Assembly (NCBI GenBank): GCA_030065875.1
Contig: JASJCR010000038.1
Coordinates: 1 to 58,475 of the forward strand
DNA from: Ardenticatenaceae bacterium
GTDB taxonomy: Bacteria > Chloroflexota > Anaerolineae > Promineifilales > Promineifilaceae
Direction: 5' to 3'
DNA length: 58,475 nt
Under the pieces are notes generated by a model. The model made no database searches. It had not been told where the DNA came from and saw only the letters and a list, made by a program, of their open reading frames with translations. Below are positions 1 through 6,181 of the stretch, piece by piece. How positions within the stretch are numbered: the stretch's first letter is position 1; each line of letters begins with the position of its first letter. Both the position numbers and the translations under genes were made by a program.

Positions 1-243
1 GGCAGCCGCTGATTGCAGCAACTGCTGCCGTTCGATCTGATACGCCTGATCGTCTTGTTTTTCGGTTTGGGCATCAAAATCGAGGGCGCGAATGCGGGCC
101 AAAAGGGCCTCTTTTTCGGCCTGGAGCGCTTCGCGCTCTGATAATCGGGGCTGGCGGCTGGCCGGTAGTAAAAACGGCCGAGCCACAAAAAGTGCAGCTA
201 ACAAGAATAGGGCGATAGCCAATAAAACAGATCCGGTGGTCAT
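1..243 (-). CDS. CcmI-like membrane-anchored protein, N-terminal part (cut by window edge)
   Basis: The first 81 residues are visible; the frame runs open off the left edge. It starts MTTGSVLLAIALFLLAALFV, a single N-terminal membrane helix, followed by a charged helical stretch with the pattern ALLARIRALDFDAQTEK. A membrane helix followed by a helix containing (R/A)DLDFD-type residues is typical of CcmI-like cytochrome c biogenesis proteins and of related zinc-ribbon proteins found beside haem-export genes. The assignment is an inference from this short N terminus only. The ATG lies 20 bp downstream of the histidine kinase stop, so the two genes are probably cotranscribed. An unrelated single-pass coiled-coil protein is possible. 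Confidence 0.5.
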   Translation of the reverse strand, partial: MTTGSVLLAIALFLLAALFVARPFLLPASRQPRLSEREALQAEKEALLARIRALDFDAQTEKQDDQAYQIERQQLLQSAAA

Positions 244-263
244 AGCCGGTAAGGATAGCACAA

Positions 264-1808
264 TCAACTTGGCAGGGCACCGGCAAGTGGCTCCCCCAAA
301 GGTTGATTTTCTCCGTGTGCTGGCACTCGCACACGAACGGTTGTTCCTTCTCCCAAAACGCTGGTTACGGAAATTTGGGCGTTTAAACGGAACAAAATCT
401 GGCGGATATTGTAAAGCCCCAACCCCACACCCCGAATCGCTTGACTATTTCTCCCGCGGAAAAATGGTTTAAAGATATTGTCTAAATCTTCCTCAGCAAT
501 TCCAATCCCGTGATCCTGAATGACAAACTCAAATGAATCAGCGGCCGAAATGAGCTCAACGTTAATCAATCCACCCTCCGGGGAAAATTTCACGCTGTTT
601 TCGAGCAGTTGAGAAAAGATTTTGATAAAGCTGTTGACGCTAATTTCATAGTAGAAATCAGTCACAGGCTGCTGGAAATTAATTTTAACCGGCTCGTCTG
701 TGTTGGCTCGAAAAAGTTGAATTTGATGATCAATCAGTTCAGTGGGATTAGCCCATTTAAGAAAGTCGGGTTTTCTGGGCATGTCACCCGTACCGGCCTC
801 AGATACTTCATCGAGCAGATGAAGTAAATATCCGCTCTGCTTTTTTAGGTTTGCGGCGTAATTTCGTCGTTTTTCCTCAGAAAGGCGATCGTGATAGTTG
901 GCCAGCAAATTGCTGGAAATTTGGATTGAGGTCAGCGGCGTTCGAAATTCATGGGAGATCGTATCAATGATATCGGATCGAAAATGATTGACTTCCCGCT
1001 CCTTTTGCAGCGCCAGATTGAGCTGATCCGCTTCTCTCTCAGCGGCCGCAATCCGCTCACGCTGGGTTACATCATGCAGCGTCAGAAGGCAGGCTGTGCC
1101 AAAAAACCAGGGAATTGGGCTCACTTTCAAATCCATAAGATGGATATTTCCATCCGCGTCAGAGATCGGCTGCGCCAAATGCATCTGGGTGACAGGCTTC
1201 CCATCGTGACACTCTTCAATCGGGCACTCCCCTTCTGCGGCCGCATAAAGCATCACCCACGGTTGATCGATGACCTGATCGGGGAGATAACCAAGCTGCG
1301 TCATGATCGCCCGATTCACTTCCAGAATACGGCCGTTCTGCGGGTTAACCACCACGATCACATCCTGGGTGTGATCAAAAATCGCCTGGAGCTTGGCCTG
1401 AATTAAATGCTGTTCCCGCTTGAGCTGTCGCTGGTTAATCGCCTGTTTAATCGCTACGTTCAGGCGGAGGAGCCGGTCGATCAACAAATAATCATCAACC
1501 CCCTGTTTAATGAGTTTAACCGCTATTTCGTCTCCCAGGCCGTCTGAAATAACGATAAAGGGGATATCGCGGCCGGCTTGCCGCACAATGTCCAAGGCTT
1601 CAGCTGCCGTAAAGGCCTTTAAAGCATACGCAGACAATATGACATCCCATTGATTGTCCCGGACGGCCTCAAACAATTCAGTGCGGCTCTGAATAATCGT
1701 TAAGGCAAAGCTGGATCCCTGCCGGTCCAATGCTTTTTTAATGGCCAAAGTTGTGCGGGATGCTCCTTCGATACATAGAATTTGGATTCGTGAATCACTC
1801 GCCACCAT
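264..1808 (-). CDS. PAS-domain sensor histidine kinase with degenerate N-terminal receiver domain
   Basis: This 514-residue protein has three parts. Residues 7-120 fold like a response-regulator receiver, but the phosphoacceptor position reads LSAYAL where family members read LSDY(A/S)L, so Ala60 replaces the Asp. Residues 135-250 form a PAS sensor domain (AIFDHTQDVIVVVNPQNGRI). The kinase core follows: an H-box ISHEFRTPLTS with His286, an N-box (LLENSVKFSP), and G boxes DHGIGIAEEDLDNIFKPF and GVGLGL. No membrane segment is evident, so it is probably a cytoplasmic sensor. The kinase should autophosphorylate on His286 and signal to a regulator encoded elsewhere; none is adjacent. The dead receiver probably serves binding or dimerisation. 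Family assignment is firm; the signal is unknown. Confidence 0.92.
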   Translation of the reverse strand: MVASDSRIQILCIEGASRTTLAIKKALDRQGSSFALTIIQSRTELFEAVRDNQWDVILSAYALKAFTAAEALDIVRQAGRDIPFIVISDGLGDEIAVKLIKQGVDDYLLIDRLLRLNVAIKQAINQRQLKREQHLIQAKLQAIFDHTQDVIVVVNPQNGRILEVNRAIMTQLGYLPDQVIDQPWVMLYAAAEGECPIEECHDGKPVTQMHLAQPISDADGNIHLMDLKVSPIPWFFGTACLLTLHDVTQRERIAAAEREADQLNLALQKEREVNHFRSDIIDTISHEFRTPLTSIQISSNLLANYHDRLSEEKRRNYAANLKKQSGYLLHLLDEVSEAGTGDMPRKPDFLKWANPTELIDHQIQLFRANTDEPVKINFQQPVTDFYYEISVNSFIKIFSQLLENSVKFSPEGGLINVELISAADSFEFVIQDHGIGIAEEDLDNIFKPFFRGRNSQAIRGVGLGLYNIRQILFRLNAQISVTSVLGEGTTVRVRVPAHGENQPLGEPLAGALPS

Positions 1809-1898
1809 GATAATTTTACCGCTTGCAGCACCGATTAAAGTTTAAGAAACAAAAGGTTTGGGGTAGGAAAATATTACCACACACGCCGTTCAAGACGA

Positions 1899-2351
1899 TT
1901 AGTCGTTTAGTACTATTTCGAGCGTGTGACTGCTCACACTAGCGATATCCCCAACCGGCAGCCAGTCATCCATATTGCCGTAATCACGCTTATCGATGGG
2001 AAAGGGTTCCACCGACTCGATCGCTTCTACCTCGATCAATACGATGTATCTTTTCCCGGCCCATCGTTTAAACTGCCGGGGAGTGAGCTGCAGTTTATCC
2101 TGATTCTCCTCGACCAGCGCTTTCGATGCATCTTTTGACAATTTTTCCGAATTCATCACGCTGCTGACACGCCCTTTTCCCCTGATGACCCCTTCTGCGT
2201 TGTTGTTGATAAAAAACAAAACATCTCCCTCATGTACCCGACCGTAAGGCATCTTGCGACCGGCCGCCCCGCGAATAATCATCGTTTTTTTGCCGGACAG
2301 CAAATTCTCCATTTCACCGGCTTTGGCATCCAGGTAAACAACGTGATCCAT
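1899..2351 (-). CDS. ASCH/PUA-like domain protein
   Basis: This is a 150-residue soluble protein. It opens YLDAKAGEMENLLSGKKTMI, then has GRVHEGDVLFFINN and GVIRGKGRVSSV. That order (a lysine-rich element after the first strand, a GDxLxF turn, then a strand leading to V(S/T)xV) is typical of ASCH and other PUA-like folds, which bind RNA or modified nucleotides. The start is supported by an AGGAGG site seven bases upstream of the ATG. Its target cannot be read from sequence. A hairpin with T-runs on both sides separates it from the next minus-strand genes, so it is probably transcribed alone. Confidence 0.65.
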   Translation of the reverse strand: MDHVVYLDAKAGEMENLLSGKKTMIIRGAAGRKMPYGRVHEGDVLFFINNNAEGVIRGKGRVSSVMNSEKLSKDASKALVEENQDKLQLTPRQFKRWAGKRYIVLIEVEAIESVEPFPIDKRDYGNMDDWLPVGDIASVSSHTLEIVLND

Positions 2352-2396
2352 TTCAGACCTCCTAACATTATTTGAGTAGAATACTGTTAAAAAACA

Positions 2397-2472
2397 GCCG
2401 CGGATTTCTCGGATTAACGCAGATTTTCTCTTCTAATCTGTGAAAATCCGTGTTAATCCGTGGCTTTTTTTT
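2397..2472. terminator. Inverted repeat with flanking T-runs, probable bidirectional terminator
   Basis: Two arms of about 29 bases (2397-2425 and 2435-2464) are imperfect reverse complements built on a repeated CGGATT/CAGATT word. Nine T residues follow on the plus strand, and the minus-strand side continues GGCTGTTTTTT. It lies beyond the 3' end of the methyltransferase gene that ends at 2543, so it can terminate that minus-strand operon. The repeated CGGATTAA word also suggests a dispersed intergenic repeat. Confidence 0.55.
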
Positions 2473-2542
2473 AACAATTCTTCTTGTAAACTACTTAAGC
2501 ATCCGCTGAGCGCACAGCTGATCGAGCGCGTGAGAATCACCT

Positions 2543-3247
2543 TCACCAGACGCCTGGAACCAGACGATAAGGGACTTCGGTCGCATACTCTCGATACCCC
2601 ACCAGCTTTTCCTGTAAGGTTTGATCTTCAAGCCTGGTCCGCAAAACAATAACCACCGTGACAAAAATAGTGCCGAAAAACGCCCAGAATGAATCGAGAA
2701 AAAACGGGGTAGCCACATACAACAGCAGCGCACCCGCATATCCGGGGTGGCGCATCCAGCGATAAGGGCCATCGGAAACAACGTGATGGCCGCGCTCCTG
2801 CTGAATGCGCACAACTCCGGAGAAAAAGCGGTTTTCGAGCATGGCGTAGGTGCCTATGGCATAGCCAACGATGATGATTAAAAGAGCCAAAATTTTGACC
2901 GAGACATTAAAAGTCGGAGACCAGCCAAAACGCATGTCAAGTCCGGCAATGAGAGGGATTAATCCTCCGCCAAGACCAAGCAGAGGGGCCAGTATCTGAT
3001 CCCATGTTTCGATATTCCCTTTTTGCAAAGAGTTGGCTCGTTCAGCAAGCAGGTCCGGGTGACGCTGATTAACCAACAGGCGGCTGCCGACAAAGCCCAG
3101 CGTGGTGAGCAGGCCATAGACCCATGCTTCCCACCAGTTCCACCGCCAGGAAAGCAGCAGCGGCAAAAAAGGAATTACGATTACGACCACAATTAACTGA
3201 AAAACTACTCCGGGCTTAAACAGGCGCGCTTTTTTCTGAGTGTTCAT
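2543..3247 (-). CDS. Isoprenylcysteine carboxyl methyltransferase (ICMT/PEMT) family membrane protein
   Basis: This 234-residue polytopic protein has about five membrane segments. The C-terminal half carries the family signature: SDGPYRWMRHPGYAGALL, then RLEDQTLQEKLVGYREYATE and a final VPYRLVPGVW. In this family the RHPxY and ExxL elements form the SAM-binding pocket and the enzyme methylates a lipid, isoprenyl-cysteine or small amphiphile; the bacterial substrate is generally unknown. The ATG at 3247 is preferred over an upstream in-frame one because TGAGGTG precedes it at good spacing. It is the last gene of a minus-strand run with the small membrane protein and the GyrI-like and SRPBCC genes. 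Confidence 0.85.
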   Translation of the reverse strand: MNTQKKARLFKPGVVFQLIVVVIVIPFLPLLLSWRWNWWEAWVYGLLTTLGFVGSRLLVNQRHPDLLAERANSLQKGNIETWDQILAPLLGLGGGLIPLIAGLDMRFGWSPTFNVSVKILALLIIIVGYAIGTYAMLENRFFSGVVRIQQERGHHVVSDGPYRWMRHPGYAGALLLYVATPFFLDSFWAFFGTIFVTVVIVLRTRLEDQTLQEKLVGYREYATEVPYRLVPGVW

Positions 3248-3305
3248 ATTACACCTCAGCCCATATTTTTTGCCCAAATCACCAGCGACCAATGTAAAAT
3301 TCCAC

Positions 3306-3491
3306 TTATGGTTGGAACGTGTTCAAGAGAACAATCGTGATCACGAGGGCGGTCACGCCAGCTACAAATGTCGTCCACAAAAATCCGCGAAGGACGGGGC
3401 TCACCTGACGATCGCGCACATAAAGAGACATCGACGTAGAAAGCAGCGTCGCCACGATCGCAACCAGGATAATATAAATCGCTGTGTTCAT
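3306..3491 (-). CDS. Small two-helix membrane protein, unknown
   Basis: The 61-residue product has two hydrophobic segments (IYIILVAIVATLL and TTFVAGVTALVITIVLL) separated by a short charged loop (YVRDRQVSP). An AAAGGAAAG purine run precedes the ATG. It lies between the GyrI-like and ICMT-like genes on the same strand with gaps of about 20 and 60 bp, which supports cotranscription. No family is recognised. The predicted topology is a hairpin with both ends on the same side. Confidence 0.55.
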   Translation of the reverse strand: MNTAIYIILVAIVATLLSTSMSLYVRDRQVSPVLRGFLWTTFVAGVTALVITIVLLNTFQP

Positions 3492-3513
3492 GATACTTTC
3501 CTTTTGATAGGTC

Positions 3514-4035
3514 TCAGCTGTTGAGCGTCAACAACGCCTCTTCAGACCCTTCGACCTTGTCAACGGGCTCTTTTTTCTTGACGGTAAAAAACAGATAAAA
3601 AGCATCCCGATATGGATCTCTATATCCGGGTGGATAATATTCGTGCACCGCCCCAGCCTGTTCATAATTTACATCTGGCAGGAATTGATTGTGAAAGTAA
3701 TGCCAGACCGCACGATAAGTTCTCATCGTGCAGGCAACTTTGGCAAACGTTGTCTCCGGCACCTCCCACAGAGTCCAACCTTCCGGTGCTTGGGTTTCGA
3801 CCGGTGCTTCCCAGCCGGCCAAATATTTTCCTTCATCCCCCCAGCGAGCGAATGGTTCATCAACGGCGCTCATTAAGCCCCAGCACTCTTCGGAAATCAG
3901 ATTTTTAACCTCATTAATGCGCCCTCGGGCAATCCCCCACAGCGGTTTGATCCAGCTGGGTCCTTTTTCGGCCGGTCCCCGCCCCTCAATCCCCAGCACG
4001 GCAAATGCGGGTTTGTGAATAATTGTGATATTCAT
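3514..4035 (-). CDS. GyrI-like small-molecule-binding domain protein
   Basis: This is a 173-residue stand-alone domain. It begins MNITIIHKPAFAVLGIEGRG, has a central strand with W-KP-WG-ARGRINEV, and ends with EYYPPGYRDPYRDAFYLFF, the usual layout of the GyrI-like/AraC-effector-binding fold (a duplicated SHS2 module that binds small hydrophobic ligands). No DNA-binding domain is attached, so it is not itself a regulator. A near-perfect AAGGAGG lies eight bases upstream of the ATG. The neighbouring SRPBCC and ICMT-like genes also suggest handling of hydrophobic small molecules. The ligand is unknown. Confidence 0.8.
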   Translation of the reverse strand: MNITIIHKPAFAVLGIEGRGPAEKGPSWIKPLWGIARGRINEVKNLISEECWGLMSAVDEPFARWGDEGKYLAGWEAPVETQAPEGWTLWEVPETTFAKVACTMRTYRAVWHYFHNQFLPDVNYEQAGAVHEYYPPGYRDPYRDAFYLFFTVKKKEPVDKVEGSEEALLTLNS

Positions 4036-4061
4036 GGGTGTTAACCTCCTTCATTAAGCGG

Positions 4062-4565
4062 TTATGATGCGTTCACATCAAAAGTTAAAGTCATCGTTTC
4101 GCCGTTATTCAACTCCCCGTTTTTCACCTGCTCACACACCAGCTTCAACGCCTCAAGCTCTTCTTGCATTTGAGACAAAATACTTCTTTTGAAGCGGGGA
4201 CCCCAAAAAAGTGAAATCAGCCGCAAAAATCCCTTAAAATGCACGGCCGCTGTTTGCGTCAATCGGGTAAATGTTCCCATTTGCTGAAGGACAAACTCTA
4301 CCTGAACGGTATTAAAATCACCTTCCAGAAAAAATCCGAGGCGTTTATTTTGAGAAAAATCGGTGATTACCCCGCGCAGCTCTGTACTCCGGCCGTTTTC
4401 GGTCACGGTCTCACGAAAAGTGGTTCCAATTCGGTTTGAGGTTCTGTGGAAAATTTCAGTTTGGGTTACGCTGGTCATCCACTGCACCGCCCGATCGGGA
4501 TCTTCCAGCCAGAAAAACACCTGGGCGGGGGTGGCGAATATATCAATGGTATGGGAGAGCTTCAT
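4062..4565 (-). CDS. SRPBCC (START/Bet v1-like) family protein
   Basis: The 167-residue protein begins MKLSHTIDIFATPAQVFFWL followed by DPDRAVQW, the classic first strand and helix of SRPBCC domains, and continues with a polyketide-cyclase-like sheet (GTTFRETVTENGRSTELRG) and a long C-terminal helix. Such proteins hold hydrophobic ligands in a deep cavity. The start at 4565 is chosen because GTGGAGGG lies directly upstream; a further in-frame ATG 87 bases earlier has no such site. It heads the minus-strand run that continues to the ICMT-like gene and is divergent from the SDR gene at 4813. Confidence 0.82.
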   Translation of the reverse strand: MKLSHTIDIFATPAQVFFWLEDPDRAVQWMTSVTQTEIFHRTSNRIGTTFRETVTENGRSTELRGVITDFSQNKRLGFFLEGDFNTVQVEFVLQQMGTFTRLTQTAAVHFKGFLRLISLFWGPRFKRSILSQMQEELEALKLVCEQVKNGELNNGETMTLTFDVNAS

Positions 4566-4812
4566 GATCCCTCCACGGCTGCCAAATGGCAAAAATGGCA
4601 TGGTACAAAGCGAGTGAAAACAAATGAGGAGAGACGCAGATTCGCAAGGCAAAACACGGCAGGCGTCTCGCCTAACTTGAGCTTAATGGGGCAGCAGGAG
4701 CGGGAGCAAGTGCAAAAGGTCACGTGTTTTTCGTGTCACCTGACCAAATCGAAGGTACAATTTCTTCACCGCAGATTTACCCAAATTATCATGATATCTG
4801 AGAGAAAGTTTG
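4566..4812. other. Divergent intergenic region
   Basis: These 247 bases separate the SRPBCC gene (minus) from the SDR gene (plus) and must hold promoters for both. The middle carries a GGTCACGTG / CGTGTCACC near-palindrome around 4719-4740 that could be an operator. No gene is convincing in either strand. Confidence 0.4.
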
Positions 4813-5685
4813 ATGAGTAAAATTTGCCTGGTGACCGGATCGAATAACGGTATCGGCTTTGAAACGGCCAAGGGGTTGGCCGCCCGAGGGTATCAAATCG
4901 TCATGTTGTGTCGCAGTCGTCAGCGGGGTGAAGCCGCCCGGCAAAAAATCGCGGCCGCCACCGGTCACACCCCTGACCTGCTGCTGGCTGATCTTTCTAG
5001 CCAGCGGGAAATTAAGCGGGCAGCGGCCGAGTATCGCGAGCGGTATGATCGGCTCGACGTGCTGGTTAACGTGGCCGGCTACAGCTGGCCGGATCGCCAG
5101 GAAACCGATGAGGGATTTGAACGCACCTTTGCCCTCAACTATCTCGGTTACTTCACGCTGACGCTGGAACTGCTCGATTTGCTCATCCAATCAGCCCCGG
5201 CACGCATTGTAAACATAGCCTCGGAAGCACATCGCTGGCAGGATATTTCCTTTGACAATTTGCAGGGGGAGAAATCATTTCCCACGCAGCGAATGCCCCC
5301 GCTGCCGATCATGTATGGATGGACCAACATGATGCGCATCATGTTTACGTACGAGCTGGCCAACCGGCTGCAAAATGCCAATGTCACCGCCAACGTACTC
5401 TGCCCCGGTTTTGTGCCGGTGCGCCGCTCGGCCGCCTCCCCGCTCATGAACGCCATGTCGTGGGTGATGAGCAAAATGCCCAACACCCGCACCCCGGCAC
5501 AGGCCGCCGAAACGATCATCTGGCTGGCCAGCGCACCGGAAGCAGTCGAGAAAAACGGAGCCTATTATTCAAGTGGAGAAGAAAAACAATCGGCCGCACA
5601 GTCATATGATGAAGCGGTCCGGCGGCAGCTGTGGAAAACCACGCTTGATCTCGTTGGTTATGAGCGTGATCCGCTGCCCTTGTGA
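4813..5685 (+). CDS. Short-chain dehydrogenase/reductase-like protein lacking the catalytic lysine
   Basis: This 290-residue Rossmann protein resembles the retinol-dehydrogenase-type SDRs. The cofactor loop is TGSNNGIG near the N terminus, the NNAG motif reads NVAG, and the catalytic Ser is in NIASEAHR (Ser137). The YxxxK motif reads YGWTN, with Tyr168 and Asn172, so the Lys that lowers the Tyr pKa is missing. The downstream FTYELANRL stretch aligns with the FTYELQKRL stretch of the SDR at 14158, where YGQSK is intact. It may bind NAD(P)H but reduce poorly or not at all, or have a different chemistry. The ATG at 4813 is preferred over the TTG just before it. Confidence 0.85.
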   Translation: MSKICLVTGSNNGIGFETAKGLAARGYQIVMLCRSRQRGEAARQKIAAATGHTPDLLLADLSSQREIKRAAAEYRERYDRLDVLVNVAGYSWPDRQETDEGFERTFALNYLGYFTLTLELLDLLIQSAPARIVNIASEAHRWQDISFDNLQGEKSFPTQRMPPLPIMYGWTNMMRIMFTYELANRLQNANVTANVLCPGFVPVRRSAASPLMNAMSWVMSKMPNTRTPAQAAETIIWLASAPEAVEKNGAYYSSGEEKQSAAQSYDEAVRRQLWKTTLDLVGYERDPLPL

Positions 5686-5784
5686 GGGGTCACTCTCAAA
5701 AAAGCGGTGAATTAACATAGGCGGCCGAATTTATTGAGCAATAGCTTGTTCTCTAATGGTAACAAACCACAAACACGGCATACT

Positions 5785-5939
5785 TGTCATTCTGATCGCA
5801 GCGAAGAATCTCGTCAACTGACATGAAGTTGATAGTTGCCAGAACAGGGCTTTCTCCATTTTAATCCGACCTCTTTTGACCAGCACTTGGCGGGATTCTT
5901 CACTTCGCTGCGCTCCGTTCAGAATGACAGGAGGGGCGC
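5785..5939. repeat. Long inverted repeat, REP/MITE-like
   Basis: The arm at 5785-5811 (TGTCATTCTGATCGCAGCGA and following bases) is matched in reverse complement by the arm at 5894-5939 (GATTCTTCACTTCGCTGCGC through AGAATGACA). The second arm has about nine extra bases. The loop of about 80 bases has no coding potential. Elements with TGTCATTCTGA...GAAGAATC ends are common in environmental bacterial genomes, which supports a mobile palindromic repeat. Confidence 0.6.
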
Positions 5940-5959
5940 GGCCGGTTCTTTCCTACTGG

Positions 5960-5979
5960 ATTCCCGCTTTCGCGGGAAT
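5960..5979. repeat. Short perfect hairpin ATTCCCGC/GCGGGAAT
   Basis: An eight-base stem ATTCCCGC with loop TTTC and matching GCGGGAAT is followed by GACA. It sits just after the larger inverted repeat and shares the ATGACA end, so it is probably a second, smaller copy of the same class of element. Confidence 0.55.
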
Positions 5980-6181
5980 GACAATGCGATGTCGGTATCT
6001 ATTTGTCAAAACTCAATATTCATCGGAAAGGTAAGGTAGCAGCTTGAGTTAACATTTAAAATTTTCCGGGAAGTCAATAATTTTCGTAAAATAAGCTGTT
6101 GGTGGACAGCAGGTGACCACATCTGTGGTAATCTGTGACTATAAACTTTTGAGCAGGCCAAATAAAAACGGAAGATTCTCG

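Larger units (their letters stand above)
5686..6181. other. Intergenic spacer with dispersed palindromic repeats
   Basis: No gene is convincing in these 496 bases. They contain a long inverted-repeat pair and a short perfect hairpin (listed separately), then an A/T-rich stretch near 6040-6100 that probably holds the promoter of the dikinase pair. A GGTAATCTGTGAC word near 6125 resembles the CGGATT/AATCTG repeat at 2397-2464. Confidence 0.5.

Noticed and set aside
5836..6039. Plus-strand 67-residue frame in the spacer before the dikinases
   Set aside because: It runs through the palindromic repeats and has no ribosome site.
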